Source of the DNA: Adhaeribacter swui
GTDB lineage: Bacteria > Bacteroidota > Bacteroidia > Cytophagales > Hymenobacteraceae
Reading direction: 5' to 3'
Assembly (NCBI RefSeq): GCF_014217805.1
Contig: NZ_CP055156.1
Span: forward strand, 3,168,585-3,232,584
Length of the DNA stretch: 64,000 bases
The position numbers were made by a program, and so were the translations under genes. The notes under the pieces were generated by a model. That model saw nothing but the letters and a program-made list of their open reading frames with translations, was not told the origin of the DNA and searched no databases. This document shows positions 1-8,787 of the stretch, one piece after another; within the stretch, counting starts at the first letter, position 1; every line of letters begins with the position of its first letter.

Positions 1-1
1 G

Positions 2-1576
2 ATGGGGCTTTCTATTATGGCAACGCAGGCCAGCGCCATTACTTTTCTTTCTACGCCCGGCCAAGCCTACGAAGACGGCATGCGGTTTATTCAGTTTTAC
101 CTGGGTTTGCCCCTGGCCATGATTATTATTGCCGCTACCATAATCCCCAACTTTTACCGGCTAAAAGTTTATACCGCCTACGAATACCTCGAAAGCCGCT
201 TTGATTTAAAATGCCGTTTGCTGGCTGCTTTCTTGTTTTTGGTGCAGCGGGGCTTATCCACGGGCATTACCATTTACGCGCCTTCTATTATTTTTTCTAC
301 TATCCTGGGCTGGAACTTACAAATGACCATTCTGGTAATGGGCGTGCTGGTTACTATTTACACGGTTTCGGGCGGTACCCGGGCGGTAAGTGTTACGCAC
401 CAGCAGCAAATGGCGATTATGTTGTGCGGCATGGTGCTGGCGGGCGTTACGGTCATGTACCTTTTGCCCGAAAATATTTCTTTCGGCAAGGCGGTGCAGG
501 TAGCCGGCAAAATGGGTAAACTAAACCTGATTGATTTTAAACTGAATTGGGACGACCGTTATAATTTCTGGTCGGGGATGTTGGGTGGTTTGTTCGTGGC
601 TTTATCGTACTTCGGAGCCGATCAGTCGCAGGTAGGGCGTTATTTATCGGGCGAGTCTATTGCACAGAGTCGTTTGAGTGTGTTGTTTAACGGTTTATTA
701 AAAATTCCCATGCAGTTCCTGATTTTATTTATCGGGGTGTTGGTGTTTTTATTTTACCAGTTTCATCAGCCGCCGGTATTTTTTAATCAAGTAGAATTAA
801 ATAAAATAGAAGTCGCTGGGCAAGGACCTGCTTTAAAACAGTTAAAAGAAGAGTACACGGCTAATTTTAAAGAAAAACAGCAGCAGGTAAACCAATTAGT
901 AACCGCTCTTGAAAAAGAAGACAACGCCCGGATTGCCGCTACCCAGCAAGCGCTGGCTACCACCGAAGCGAATGGCAAAGCCATTCGGGGCCAAGTAGGT
1001 AAATTACTGCAGCAAGTAGACCCAAAAGGAGAAACCCGCGATACAGATTATGTTTTTATCACCTTTATTATTACCTATCTGCCCCACGGTTTAATTGGGT
1101 TGTTAATTGCCGTTATTTTTAGCGCCGGCATGTCGTCTACGGCAGCGGGGCTGAATTCTTTAGGTTCTACTACCGTCATCGATTTTTACAAACGCACTAT
1201 TAAACCGGAGGCTTCTTCGCGGCACTACGTTTTTATGTCCAAGATATTTACGGCGGCCTGGTCGGTGCTTGGGGTTTTGTTTGCGACTTTGGCTTCCCAA
1301 CTGGAGAATTTAATTCAGGCGGTAAACTTATTGGGCTCTTACTTTTACGGGCCTATTCTGGGAATATTTATCGCGGCTTTTTACGTAAAGTATATAAAGT
1401 CTAATGCGGTTTTCTGGGGCGCTCTATTAGCCGAAGCGGGTGTTGTTATTATTTCTCTTACCAGCGATATGGCTTATTTGTGGTGGAACCCAATTGGTTG
1501 TGGCTTGGTGTTACTATTTGGGTTTATCATTCAGTTTTTCTTAAATCAACAAGCGGCCCGCGCGATAAAAATTTAA
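2..1576 (+). CDS. Sodium:solute symporter (SSS family), 5'-truncated by window edge
   Basis: This is an inner-membrane transporter that couples sodium entry to solute uptake. The 524 visible residues hold about eleven hydrophobic helices. The stretch with the SIMATQASAITFLSTPGQ sequence near the start matches the second helix region of the family, and GMSSTAAGLNSLGSTT near residue 380 fits a later conserved helix. The family usually has about 550-580 residues, so the first helix and the true start probably lie before the window; the ATG at position 2 is only the first one visible. Residues 265-345 are a charged, Gln/Glu/Lys-rich, coiled-coil-like loop that interrupts the helices, as in several Bacteroidota members. 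The substrate cannot be told from sequence. An SDR gene follows 59 bp downstream on the same strand. Confidence 0.9.
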   Translation: MGLSIMATQASAITFLSTPGQAYEDGMRFIQFYLGLPLAMIIIAATIIPNFYRLKVYTAYEYLESRFDLKCRLLAAFLFLVQRGLSTGITIYAPSIIFSTILGWNLQMTILVMGVLVTIYTVSGGTRAVSVTHQQQMAIMLCGMVLAGVTVMYLLPENISFGKAVQVAGKMGKLNLIDFKLNWDDRYNFWSGMLGGLFVALSYFGADQSQVGRYLSGESIAQSRLSVLFNGLLKIPMQFLILFIGVLVFLFYQFHQPPVFFNQVELNKIEVAGQGPALKQLKEEYTANFKEKQQQVNQLVTALEKEDNARIAATQQALATTEANGKAIRGQVGKLLQQVDPKGETRDTDYVFITFIITYLPHGLIGLLIAVIFSAGMSSTAAGLNSLGSTTVIDFYKRTIKPEASSRHYVFMSKIFTAAWSVLGVLFATLASQLENLIQAVNLLGSYFYGPILGIFIAAFYVKYIKSNAVFWGALLAEAGVVIISLTSDMAYLWWNPIGCGLVLLFGFIIQFFLNQQAARAIKI

Positions 1577-1635
1577 AAATTTCGGCGTTTACCCAGGCTG
1601 CTTGCGTATGTACCCCAAACATTTGCTTATTCTGT

Positions 1636-2364
1636 ATGAACTACTACATAATCACAGGCACCAGTAAAGGCATTGGTAAAGCCCTGGCCGAAGCACTGCT
1701 GCAGAACGATCAAAATTACGTGTACGGTGTGTCGCGCAATTGTTCCATTACGCATCCGCGCTACCACCATCAGCCACTTAACTTATCGGATATTGTGGCT
1801 TTGGAAAATAACCTGCACAAAGTATTTCCGGTGTTAAAAGATGCCGAGAAAATAGTGTTGGTGAATAATGCCGGAGTAGTAGGAGAGGTGGCCTACATGG
1901 GCAGCCAATTAACCCACAATTTTGCCTACGTGTTCGACGTAAATGTAATGGCACCGGCTATTCTGACTAATACTTTTTTAAGCGCTTATCACTCCGAAGC
2001 CTGCCCCAAAATTATTCTGAATATTTCGTCGGGTGCTGGTAAGCGACCGGTAGATGGTTGGGCGGCTTATTGCGCTTCTAAAGCTGCTTTAGATATGCTC
2101 TCGTTAACGGTGCAGGAAGAACAAAAGCTGTTAAACAGCAATGTACGGGTTTTCTCTTTATCGCCGGGCGTAGTAGATACCGCCATGCAGGAACACCTGC
2201 GCCAAGCCGATGCCACCCAATTCAGCGAAGCCAAGCGCTTTCAGGAATTAAAAAACACGGGTCAATTATTGTCTCCTGAAGCAATAGCAACGAAAATAAC
2301 TAAACTGCTGGATCACTATGAGGAGTTTCTGGAGGTAGTGTTCCGGATAGATGCGATTGAATAA
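1636..2364 (+). CDS. SDR family oxidoreductase
   Basis: This is a classical short-chain dehydrogenase/reductase of 242 residues using NAD(P)H. The TGTSKGIG cofactor loop lies at residues 7-14, NNAG follows around residue 78, a catalytic Ser sits in the ISSGAG segment, and the YCASK motif supplies the catalytic Tyr and Lys. The ATG at 1636 is chosen because it places the nucleotide-binding strand (MNYYIITG) at the N-terminus; upstream in-frame codons overlap the symporter and encode nothing family-like. The general look is of the sepiapterin-reductase/benzil-reductase branch, but the substrate is unknown. It may share a transcript with the symporter 59 bp upstream. A strong hairpin terminator follows. 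Confidence 0.88.
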   Translation: MNYYIITGTSKGIGKALAEALLQNDQNYVYGVSRNCSITHPRYHHQPLNLSDIVALENNLHKVFPVLKDAEKIVLVNNAGVVGEVAYMGSQLTHNFAYVFDVNVMAPAILTNTFLSAYHSEACPKIILNISSGAGKRPVDGWAAYCASKAALDMLSLTVQEEQKLLNSNVRVFSLSPGVVDTAMQEHLRQADATQFSEAKRFQELKNTGQLLSPEAIATKITKLLDHYEEFLEVVFRIDAIE

Positions 2365-2432
2365 AGAATCATCTTACAGAATAAACTTTTTGATAGCTAC
2401 CACTTAAAAAGGTTTGAAATTGCACTACTATT

Positions 2433-2479
2433 TTATTAACAAAAAAGGCAGGTAATTTACCTGCCTTTTTTGTTAATAA
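2433..2479. terminator. Bidirectional rho-independent terminator
   Basis: A near-perfect inverted repeat (TTAACAAAAAAGGCAGGTAA and its complement) has A and T tracts on both sides, so it can end both the SDR gene on the plus strand and the SusD-like gene on the minus strand. The stem is about 22 bp with almost no loop. Confidence 0.85.
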
Positions 2480-2488
2480 AAGTTTTTA

Positions 2489-3967
2489 CTATTGTTTATC
2501 CCACCAAACTGGTACTTGTAACGCTTGTAAAAAAGCCGCTGGTACTTCAGCTGGAATATTTTCCGGGTTATACGATCTTTCGGAAGAAGGATAAGGGAAT
2601 CTAACCGGAATACTTTCAATTACCGGGCCTACTTCTAATTCGGTATCCGGATAGGTTTCGGTATTTAAAGGTAGGTTAGGGTAACCCGTTCTTCTAAAGT
2701 CGTTGTAAGACTCAAACTGCAGGTAATTAGCAATGTATTTTTCGGTCATTATTTGCTCATAAGCAGTTGCTGGCTGTAATACATTTGCTTCCTGGTAAGT
2801 AGCAATAGAAGCCGCACCAATGCCATACATGCTCATGGAAGCCGCAATACCTTCGTTATAAGCCGTAATTACGGCCGGAGTTACCGTATTTCCCGCTTTT
2901 AAAAATTCGGCTTCTGCCCGGATAAAAGGAACTTCAGCATACACTAACATGTATAAAGGCGCATCGGCTGCACTATAAAATTTACCAATAGCAGAATAGT
3001 TAGTAAGAGCCGTAGGAGTAGCATCGTTGGTAACTCCCACGTATTTACCTGCGTTAGCGCCGGCCGGAACCGGATCTACCTGGTATTCTAAGCGCGGATC
3101 ATTTTTAGAATTTAATAAATCCAGGTAGAAAACAGAAGGTTTGTAAGCGGTGCTCCATTTGCCGTCGATGGTGTATTGGTACCAAGGGTTTTCAGCGTTA
3201 GGGGCATTAACGTAATTAAACTTCGGCATTTCGTTGTTGCTGGTTAAAGCACCGGCATTTAATGCTTGTAAGGCTAAGTCGGCCTGGGTAGCGGCATTAT
3301 AACCGGGAGCATTAGATAAGCGCAGATAAAAACGAGCTTTTAAAGTTCGAGCCAGTTTTTGCCACATGGTCATGTCCCCGCCATAAATAAAGTCTTCGGC
3401 TCCGGGCTGAAGTCCGGTATCCTGGCCTGCTTCCGTAATTGCTTCATCCAATAACACCTGAATGCGCTTATAAATATCTTCCTGCTTATCGTAGGTAGGT
3501 TTGTTTACGCCTGCTTCTCCCTGAAATGCCTGGGATAAAGGGGCATCGCCAAAGGCATCTGTTACATAAGACATGTTCCAGGCCAGCATAATTTTAGCAA
3601 TAGCGCTGTAAGCCGGGTTACCGTTCTGATTGGCTTTTGCAATAAGCTCGGTACTGGTTTTCATAATATCGGTGTAAGAAGAATACCGCCAGAAGTTATC
3701 GGTTTCGTTGGGCGTTAAACGGTACTGGCCTTCGTGCGGACCAGTACCTGCATAAGCAATGTATTTAGTCCAGTTGGCAGAAATACGCACCGGAAAACCG
3801 CCCGCCACTTCGTACGAAAACGTACTCAAAATAGCTGGCAACATTAATTTTTCGGTTACCTCTTTTGGGGCATTGGGGTCGTAGTTAATGTCTAAGTAGT
3901 TCTCACAACTATAAAAAGTAGAAGAAAATACCGTTATAAATAGAAATAAATATATTTTTCTTTTCAT
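2489..3967 (-). CDS. SusD/RagB-family outer-membrane lipoprotein (SusD-like_2 type)
   Basis: This is a surface lipoprotein of 492 residues that would bind a nutrient and cap the SusC-like transporter encoded just upstream (15 bp gap, same operon). A signal peptide ends in a lipobox with Cys21 (TFYSC-ENYLDIN). The NYLDINYDPNAP segment after the Cys and the helical TPR-like body with TDAFGDAPLSQAF near residue 135 are typical of the SusD-like_2 group of SusD/RagB proteins, which often serve oligopeptides or unknown substrates as well as glycans. No glycosidase, peptidase or anti-sigma/SusR regulator lies beside it, so the ligand cannot be guessed. The start is the ATG directly before the signal peptide. 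Confidence 0.92.
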   Translation of the reverse strand: MKRKIYLFLFITVFSSTFYSCENYLDINYDPNAPKEVTEKLMLPAILSTFSYEVAGGFPVRISANWTKYIAYAGTGPHEGQYRLTPNETDNFWRYSSYTDIMKTSTELIAKANQNGNPAYSAIAKIMLAWNMSYVTDAFGDAPLSQAFQGEAGVNKPTYDKQEDIYKRIQVLLDEAITEAGQDTGLQPGAEDFIYGGDMTMWQKLARTLKARFYLRLSNAPGYNAATQADLALQALNAGALTSNNEMPKFNYVNAPNAENPWYQYTIDGKWSTAYKPSVFYLDLLNSKNDPRLEYQVDPVPAGANAGKYVGVTNDATPTALTNYSAIGKFYSAADAPLYMLVYAEVPFIRAEAEFLKAGNTVTPAVITAYNEGIAASMSMYGIGAASIATYQEANVLQPATAYEQIMTEKYIANYLQFESYNDFRRTGYPNLPLNTETYPDTELEVGPVIESIPVRFPYPSSERSYNPENIPAEVPAAFLQALQVPVWWDKQ

Positions 3968-3982
3968 GATGTACTCAGGTGA

Positions 3983-6900
3983 TTAAAATGAAATGTTTAC
4001 CCCAAAAGTGTAGCCTTTTGTAGAAGGAGTTACCGCGTGGTAGAAGCCTTGTGCATTGGTATTTCCTAACAAATTACCTTCGGGATCGCCGTAGCTGAAA
4101 TCGGTTTTGCGCCACAGGTTACGGCCGGTAGCCGAGAAGCTAAGCCCTTGGAAAGGAGTTTTAGCTAATAATGATTGCGGCAAGGCATAGCTTAAAGTAA
4201 CTTCTCTTAGTTTAATAAAGCTGCCATCTTCCACAAAATTCTCATCAATAGAGGAGTACCAGTTTAAGAAGTAATCCTGATCCCGTAGAACCGGGGTAGT
4301 GTTCGGCGAGCCATCTTCTTTCACGCCATCATACACGATGGTGGTATTTCTTTGCTCGGTAACTTTAGCGGTACCATAGAACGTAGAATAGAATAAGTCC
4401 ATGTTCATGATATCGCCACCTTTACGGGCATCAAACAGCACCGATAAAGATAAACCTTTGTAGGTAAAGGTGTTTCTTAAACCACCTGCCCATTTGGGAG
4501 TAGCATTACCAATGGGGCCTAATTCATCGGCTAACATGGGTAATCCATCGTCATCAATTACTAGTTTGCCATCTTCGTTGCGTTTAAAACCTTGTCCCCA
4601 GATAACGCCATAGCCATAGTTTCTATCAGCCCGGATTTGTGGCGATTCAAAACCACCCAGGAAAATATTATCTACCCCTTCGGCAATGGATTTAAGTTTA
4701 TACCGGTTTTTACCGTAGTTAAATTGAATATCCCAGGTAAAATCTTTTACTGTAATTGGGGTAGCCAAAACAGTTAATTCAATACCCCGGTTCTGGATTT
4801 CACCAGCGTTAATTACCCGGCTCACAAAACCTGTAGAAGAACTAATCTCTTGTTCTAAAATCTGAGATTTACTTACCTTGTCATACAAAGAAACATCTAC
4901 CCCTAACCGATTTTTTAAAAATTTCAAATCGGCGCCAATTTCTTTCTCGGTTACAATTTCCGGAATTAATCGGTTATTGGTTAATAAGGTATTGGTCTGG
5001 AAAGCATTTACACCTTGGTACGGGAAGAGAATATTACCTCTTTGGCCGTCGCCCGGATTTGCTTGCAGGTAAGTCTGGTTGGTTAGGTATTCTTCTGCAT
5101 CGTTACCGGCCTGGGCGTAAGATACCCGCAATTTACCGTAAGGGAAGTAAGTGTTATTAGCCAAACCAAGAACTTCGGTGAAAACAAAACCTACTGAAAC
5201 AGATGGATAGAAATAAGAGTTTCTGCCGGCTGGTAAAGTAGAAGACCAGTCGTTACGGGCAGTTAAATTTAAAAATAAATAATTTTTGTAATCTAATGTA
5301 GCGCTACCATAAAGACCGATCAATCTTCTTTCAGAATCAGTTTGGAAAGGTTTGTTTGATTCGGTATTGGTTATATCGTAGAAACCGGGTTGCCCTAAGT
5401 TAAAACCTTGCATGGTCCGGTTGGTGTACTTCCGTTGATTGATGTTATGCCCGATTAAGGCGTTTAATACCCAATCATCGCCAAAGTTTTTGTTGGCGGT
5501 TAAAACGAGGTCGTTATTAACCTGGGTTCTTTTAATCAACGACTCGTACATCCGGCCGTTAGGTACCGAAATAGTACCAATATTTACGTGTTCGCGTTGG
5601 TTTTCGGTGTAAGTATCTAAACCAACCCGGTTGGTAAGTTTTAACCAGGGTAAAATCTCTAAAGTAGCTTCGTTGGTAGCAATAATCCGGTCTACAGTAG
5701 TAGGCATGGTAGAATTGCGGGTAAGCCAAAACGGATTGTTGAAACCAGTTTCGTTCGTCCAGCTCCGGTTGCCAGCTTCGTCGTAAGCGGCTTTATTGTC
5801 AAAGCTGATAGGCGCAAAATTTAAAGAGTAAAGGTACGATCTTTTGGTATTTCCCTCGGGCATTCTTTGGTTATCGGAATTAATGTAGTTTACCGAAGTA
5901 CTTACATTAAACTTTTCGCTTACCTGCGATGTAAAGTTGGCTTTTAAGCTATTGCGGGTAAAAGTGTTATTAGGCACAATACCCTGCTGATTTAAGTTAG
6001 AGTAAGTTAATATGTAAGTAGATTTTTCGCCACCTCCGCTTAAGGATATAGAGTTATTCCATACCCGGCCAGTCCGGTAAAAATCTTTTCTCGGGTCAAA
6101 AACACGGGGCATGCCAATAGAATCAATCACAGCTTGGTCAACGGAATCGCGGTGAGGGCCCCAACTGGTTGTTCCTTGTGTAGCGCCATTCGGCGTTTGT
6201 GCATAGCCACCCTCACCTAAAGGCAAACCATTCCGGTACATACCATTCAATCCTTGTAAATATTTATTTTGATAACCCTTGGTAATGGCATCATCAAAAG
6301 CTACGTTCGAGGAGATATCAACCCGGGGATACTTCCGGTTAGCCTGTTTTTGCCCTTTTTTAGTGGTAATTAAAATAACACCAAAGGCGCCTCTCGAACC
6401 ATACAAAGCAGTAGCAGAAGCACCTTTTAAAACGGTTACGTTTTCGATAATGTTAGGGTCAATGTCGATACCGCGGTTGCCGGCATAGCCACTAAATAAA
6501 GCGCTTTCGGTGGCTTCGCCAATACCCCGGTTGGTACTGTTATCAATCGGAATACCATCTACCACAAAAAGCGGTTGGTTGTTACCGGTTAAAGAGGTAT
6601 TTCCTCTGATTACAATCCGGGAAGAAGATCCTGCCTGACCGCCAGAGTTGTTAATCTGTACCCCGGCTACTTTACCCGCCAGTGCGTTTACAATGTTAGG
6701 CTCCCGGGAAGTTAAGATTTGCTCCGGGGCAACATTCTGTGCCGCATAGCCCAAAGTTCTTTTTTCCCGTTCTACCCCCAAAGCAGTTACTACCACCTCA
6801 TTTAACTGTGTTACGTCGGTAGCTAAGTTTACATCAATAGTGTTGGAGTTGCCAATGGGGCGCTCTGTGGTTGTGTAACCAATAAAGCTGAAAACTAAAG

Positions 6901-7108
6901 TGGTACCGCTGGCCGGAACCGTTAAGCTATAGTTTCCATCGGCATTCGTAGCGGTACCAACCTGGGTGCCCTTTACTACAACCGTTACGCCCGGAAGTCC
7001 CTGGCTCGTAGAGCCATCGGTCACTTTGCCGGTGATTGTCCTGTCTTGCGCCATAACCTGCTGGAAAAAGGCCACAAGAAGAAGACTAAGTGATAAAAAT
7101 CTTTTCAT
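3983..7108 (-). CDS. SusC/RagA-family TonB-linked outer-membrane transporter
   Basis: This is a 1041-residue TonB-dependent outer-membrane transporter. A signal peptide (cleavage after VMAQ, residue 21) precedes a carboxypeptidase-regulatory-like beta domain (residues 23-100, ITGKVTDGSTSQGLPGVTV). A TonB-box-like segment (QLNEVVVTALG, about residues 101-111) is followed by the plug with NALAGKVAGVQI and ALYGSRGAFGVILITTKKG, then the 22-strand barrel, and the chain ends with Phe as barrel proteins do. It is first in an operon with the SusD-like gene. It is clearly related to the second SusC at 8788-12033, so the two systems may come from an old duplication. The window has no nearby sigma/anti-sigma pair. 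Confidence 0.95.
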   Translation of the reverse strand: MKRFLSLSLLLVAFFQQVMAQDRTITGKVTDGSTSQGLPGVTVVVKGTQVGTATNADGNYSLTVPASGTTLVFSFIGYTTTERPIGNSNTIDVNLATDVTQLNEVVVTALGVEREKRTLGYAAQNVAPEQILTSREPNIVNALAGKVAGVQINNSGGQAGSSSRIVIRGNTSLTGNNQPLFVVDGIPIDNSTNRGIGEATESALFSGYAGNRGIDIDPNIIENVTVLKGASATALYGSRGAFGVILITTKKGQKQANRKYPRVDISSNVAFDDAITKGYQNKYLQGLNGMYRNGLPLGEGGYAQTPNGATQGTTSWGPHRDSVDQAVIDSIGMPRVFDPRKDFYRTGRVWNNSISLSGGGEKSTYILTYSNLNQQGIVPNNTFTRNSLKANFTSQVSEKFNVSTSVNYINSDNQRMPEGNTKRSYLYSLNFAPISFDNKAAYDEAGNRSWTNETGFNNPFWLTRNSTMPTTVDRIIATNEATLEILPWLKLTNRVGLDTYTENQREHVNIGTISVPNGRMYESLIKRTQVNNDLVLTANKNFGDDWVLNALIGHNINQRKYTNRTMQGFNLGQPGFYDITNTESNKPFQTDSERRLIGLYGSATLDYKNYLFLNLTARNDWSSTLPAGRNSYFYPSVSVGFVFTEVLGLANNTYFPYGKLRVSYAQAGNDAEEYLTNQTYLQANPGDGQRGNILFPYQGVNAFQTNTLLTNNRLIPEIVTEKEIGADLKFLKNRLGVDVSLYDKVSKSQILEQEISSSTGFVSRVINAGEIQNRGIELTVLATPITVKDFTWDIQFNYGKNRYKLKSIAEGVDNIFLGGFESPQIRADRNYGYGVIWGQGFKRNEDGKLVIDDDGLPMLADELGPIGNATPKWAGGLRNTFTYKGLSLSVLFDARKGGDIMNMDLFYSTFYGTAKVTEQRNTTIVYDGVKEDGSPNTTPVLRDQDYFLNWYSSIDENFVEDGSFIKLREVTLSYALPQSLLAKTPFQGLSFSATGRNLWRKTDFSYGDPEGNLLGNTNAQGFYHAVTPSTKGYTFGVNISF

Positions 7109-7291
7109 TTGTGATAATTTGTGATTAAAATAATTTTATGGTACAATTTACTTAAAACTGGCCGAAAACAAAAGATTTTAGATTTGTATCTTTGTTTTGG
7201 AGGCACGCGTGTTCTGATTTGAGTAGTTTACTATGTACGTAAGGTTTTGTTGCTATTACGTTTAAATTCAGTAAATTAGTGTAATATTTTT

Positions 7292-7322
7292 AAAAAAAAA
7301 GGCGAACCATGGTTCGCCTTTT
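7292..7322 (-). terminator. Rho-independent terminator of second SusC/SusD operon
   Basis: The 18-base palindrome GGCGAACCATGGTTCGCC is flanked by nine A and several T residues. It lies 22 bp past the end of the SusD-like gene on the minus strand and can work in both directions. Confidence 0.85.
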
Positions 7323-7344
7323 CTACTCGATAGGTTTGTGTGAT

Positions 7345-8775
7345 TTATAACTTATCCCAGAATATACGGGAGGTTACTACATCGCCGCCCATCGCCGAAG
7401 CTGCAGCTGCGTAATTAGTAGTATTTAAGTTTGCTTCCGTAGTTGGGTAAGGTAAGCGTAATGGAATTTCGGAAATAGCAGCTGCTGGTTTTACCAGGTT
7501 AGGAGCATCTAATCTTCTCCATTCGGTCCAGGCCTGAGTAGGCTGGCTGTATAAAGCTATCCATTTTTGAGTACCGATTTTCTGTTTCCAGTCGCCGGCA
7601 GCGGTATTGTAAGCCACCGCTGATTTTTCTAAATAAGTAGCTGCATCAGCTGCAGAACCACCCCATTCAGTGATTGAAGCAGTAACAGCAGCATTATAAT
7701 GTGCTTCTGCTGTTCCAGCCACGGCAAAGCCTCTTTCTACTGCTTCTGCTAACAGAAACTCCACTTCAGAGTAAGTTAATAACATACCTGGTAAAGTAGG
7801 ATTTTCCAAGGCTGCACCAGGGGTAGAGTTGTTGGTTGCGCTATTAGGAGTACCGGCAGTTCCGCCTTTAAAGTTAGAGCTACCAGCTACCGGCTTAAAG
7901 TAAATAGGTAATCTTGGGTCGTTGGTAGCCAGCATAGGGTCGATTAAGGTGCTAGCGCCCACAAAGTCAGACCGGCCACTTTGCACCAATGACTCATACA
8001 ACTGGTTGCGGTTTGGCAAGGCAGATAAGTAAGTAATCTTGGCATTTTCCGCATTGGAAGTAATTACATTAGGCGCTGCTGCTTCTACCATTGTTTTAGC
8101 TTTAGCCGCATCTACATCGGCTAAAGTCATGCCTAAGCGTAACTTCAATGAGTTGGCAAACTTTAGCCAGTTTGCTACGTTGCCGTTGTAGTACAAATCA
8201 CCGGTGCCTAAACCACTTGCAGATGCATCAAACATGCCGATGGCTTTATCTAGACGAGTGGTTAAATCCGCGAAAATAGCGGCATCGTCGTCAAATTTAG
8301 GCAAAACGTTATCTGCGTTTAAAGCTTCGGTGTAAGGAATATCACCAAAAGTGTTTACCAACACCGACCAAGCGTAAACTTCCAGTACTTCAATGGCCGC
8401 CAGTTGATTCGCTTTTACTTTTGGATCTAAAACGGCATCTGCTGTTACCAGTTTTTTACCTTCATTTAAATCGCTTAATACGTCCCGGTACAACGGATCC
8501 CAGAAGAACCGGTTGATAGACCGGGTTTCGATTACAAACTGGCTTTCGTCGGGGTAGGTAGTTGCTGCCCAATGTTGCACATAAAACCGGAATGGGTTAA
8601 TGTTATAATCAGGTGTATTAATGGTATTGGCTAATACCCGCTGGGCGTTGCTTACTAAACTAACGGCAGGTACCGTAGTGGCAGCTTTTGGGTTTAAATT
8701 ATCATAATCATCCAAATCTTTGCATGATGTGGCGAACATCATAGCCGGGATGCATAATAAAAGTATTTTTTTCAT
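7345..8775 (-). CDS. SusD/RagB-family outer-membrane lipoprotein, second pair
   Basis: This is a 476-residue SusD-like lipoprotein paired with the SusC gene that ends 12 bp upstream. The signal peptide ends in a lipobox with Cys18 (MFATSC-KDLDDYDNLNPKA). The body has the SusD-like_2 pattern, including NTFGDIPYTEALN around residue 145 and an EVEFLLAEAVERG helix near residue 333. It is shorter and only distantly like the SusD at 2489-3967, so the two pairs probably bind different ligands. It would sit on the outer leaflet of the outer membrane as the lid of the transporter. The ligand is unknown; no degradative gene is linked. Confidence 0.92.
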   Translation of the reverse strand: MKKILLLCIPAMMFATSCKDLDDYDNLNPKAATTVPAVSLVSNAQRVLANTINTPDYNINPFRFYVQHWAATTYPDESQFVIETRSINRFFWDPLYRDVLSDLNEGKKLVTADAVLDPKVKANQLAAIEVLEVYAWSVLVNTFGDIPYTEALNADNVLPKFDDDAAIFADLTTRLDKAIGMFDASASGLGTGDLYYNGNVANWLKFANSLKLRLGMTLADVDAAKAKTMVEAAAPNVITSNAENAKITYLSALPNRNQLYESLVQSGRSDFVGASTLIDPMLATNDPRLPIYFKPVAGSSNFKGGTAGTPNSATNNSTPGAALENPTLPGMLLTYSEVEFLLAEAVERGFAVAGTAEAHYNAAVTASITEWGGSAADAATYLEKSAVAYNTAAGDWKQKIGTQKWIALYSQPTQAWTEWRRLDAPNLVKPAAAISEIPLRLPYPTTEANLNTTNYAAAASAMGGDVVTSRIFWDKL

Positions 8776-8787
8776 TTTATATCTTAA

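Noticed and set aside
7180-7196. TAGATTTG and TATCTTTG boxes on the plus strand
   Set aside because: They match the -7 consensus but face a minus-strand operon end and have no plus-strand gene downstream.
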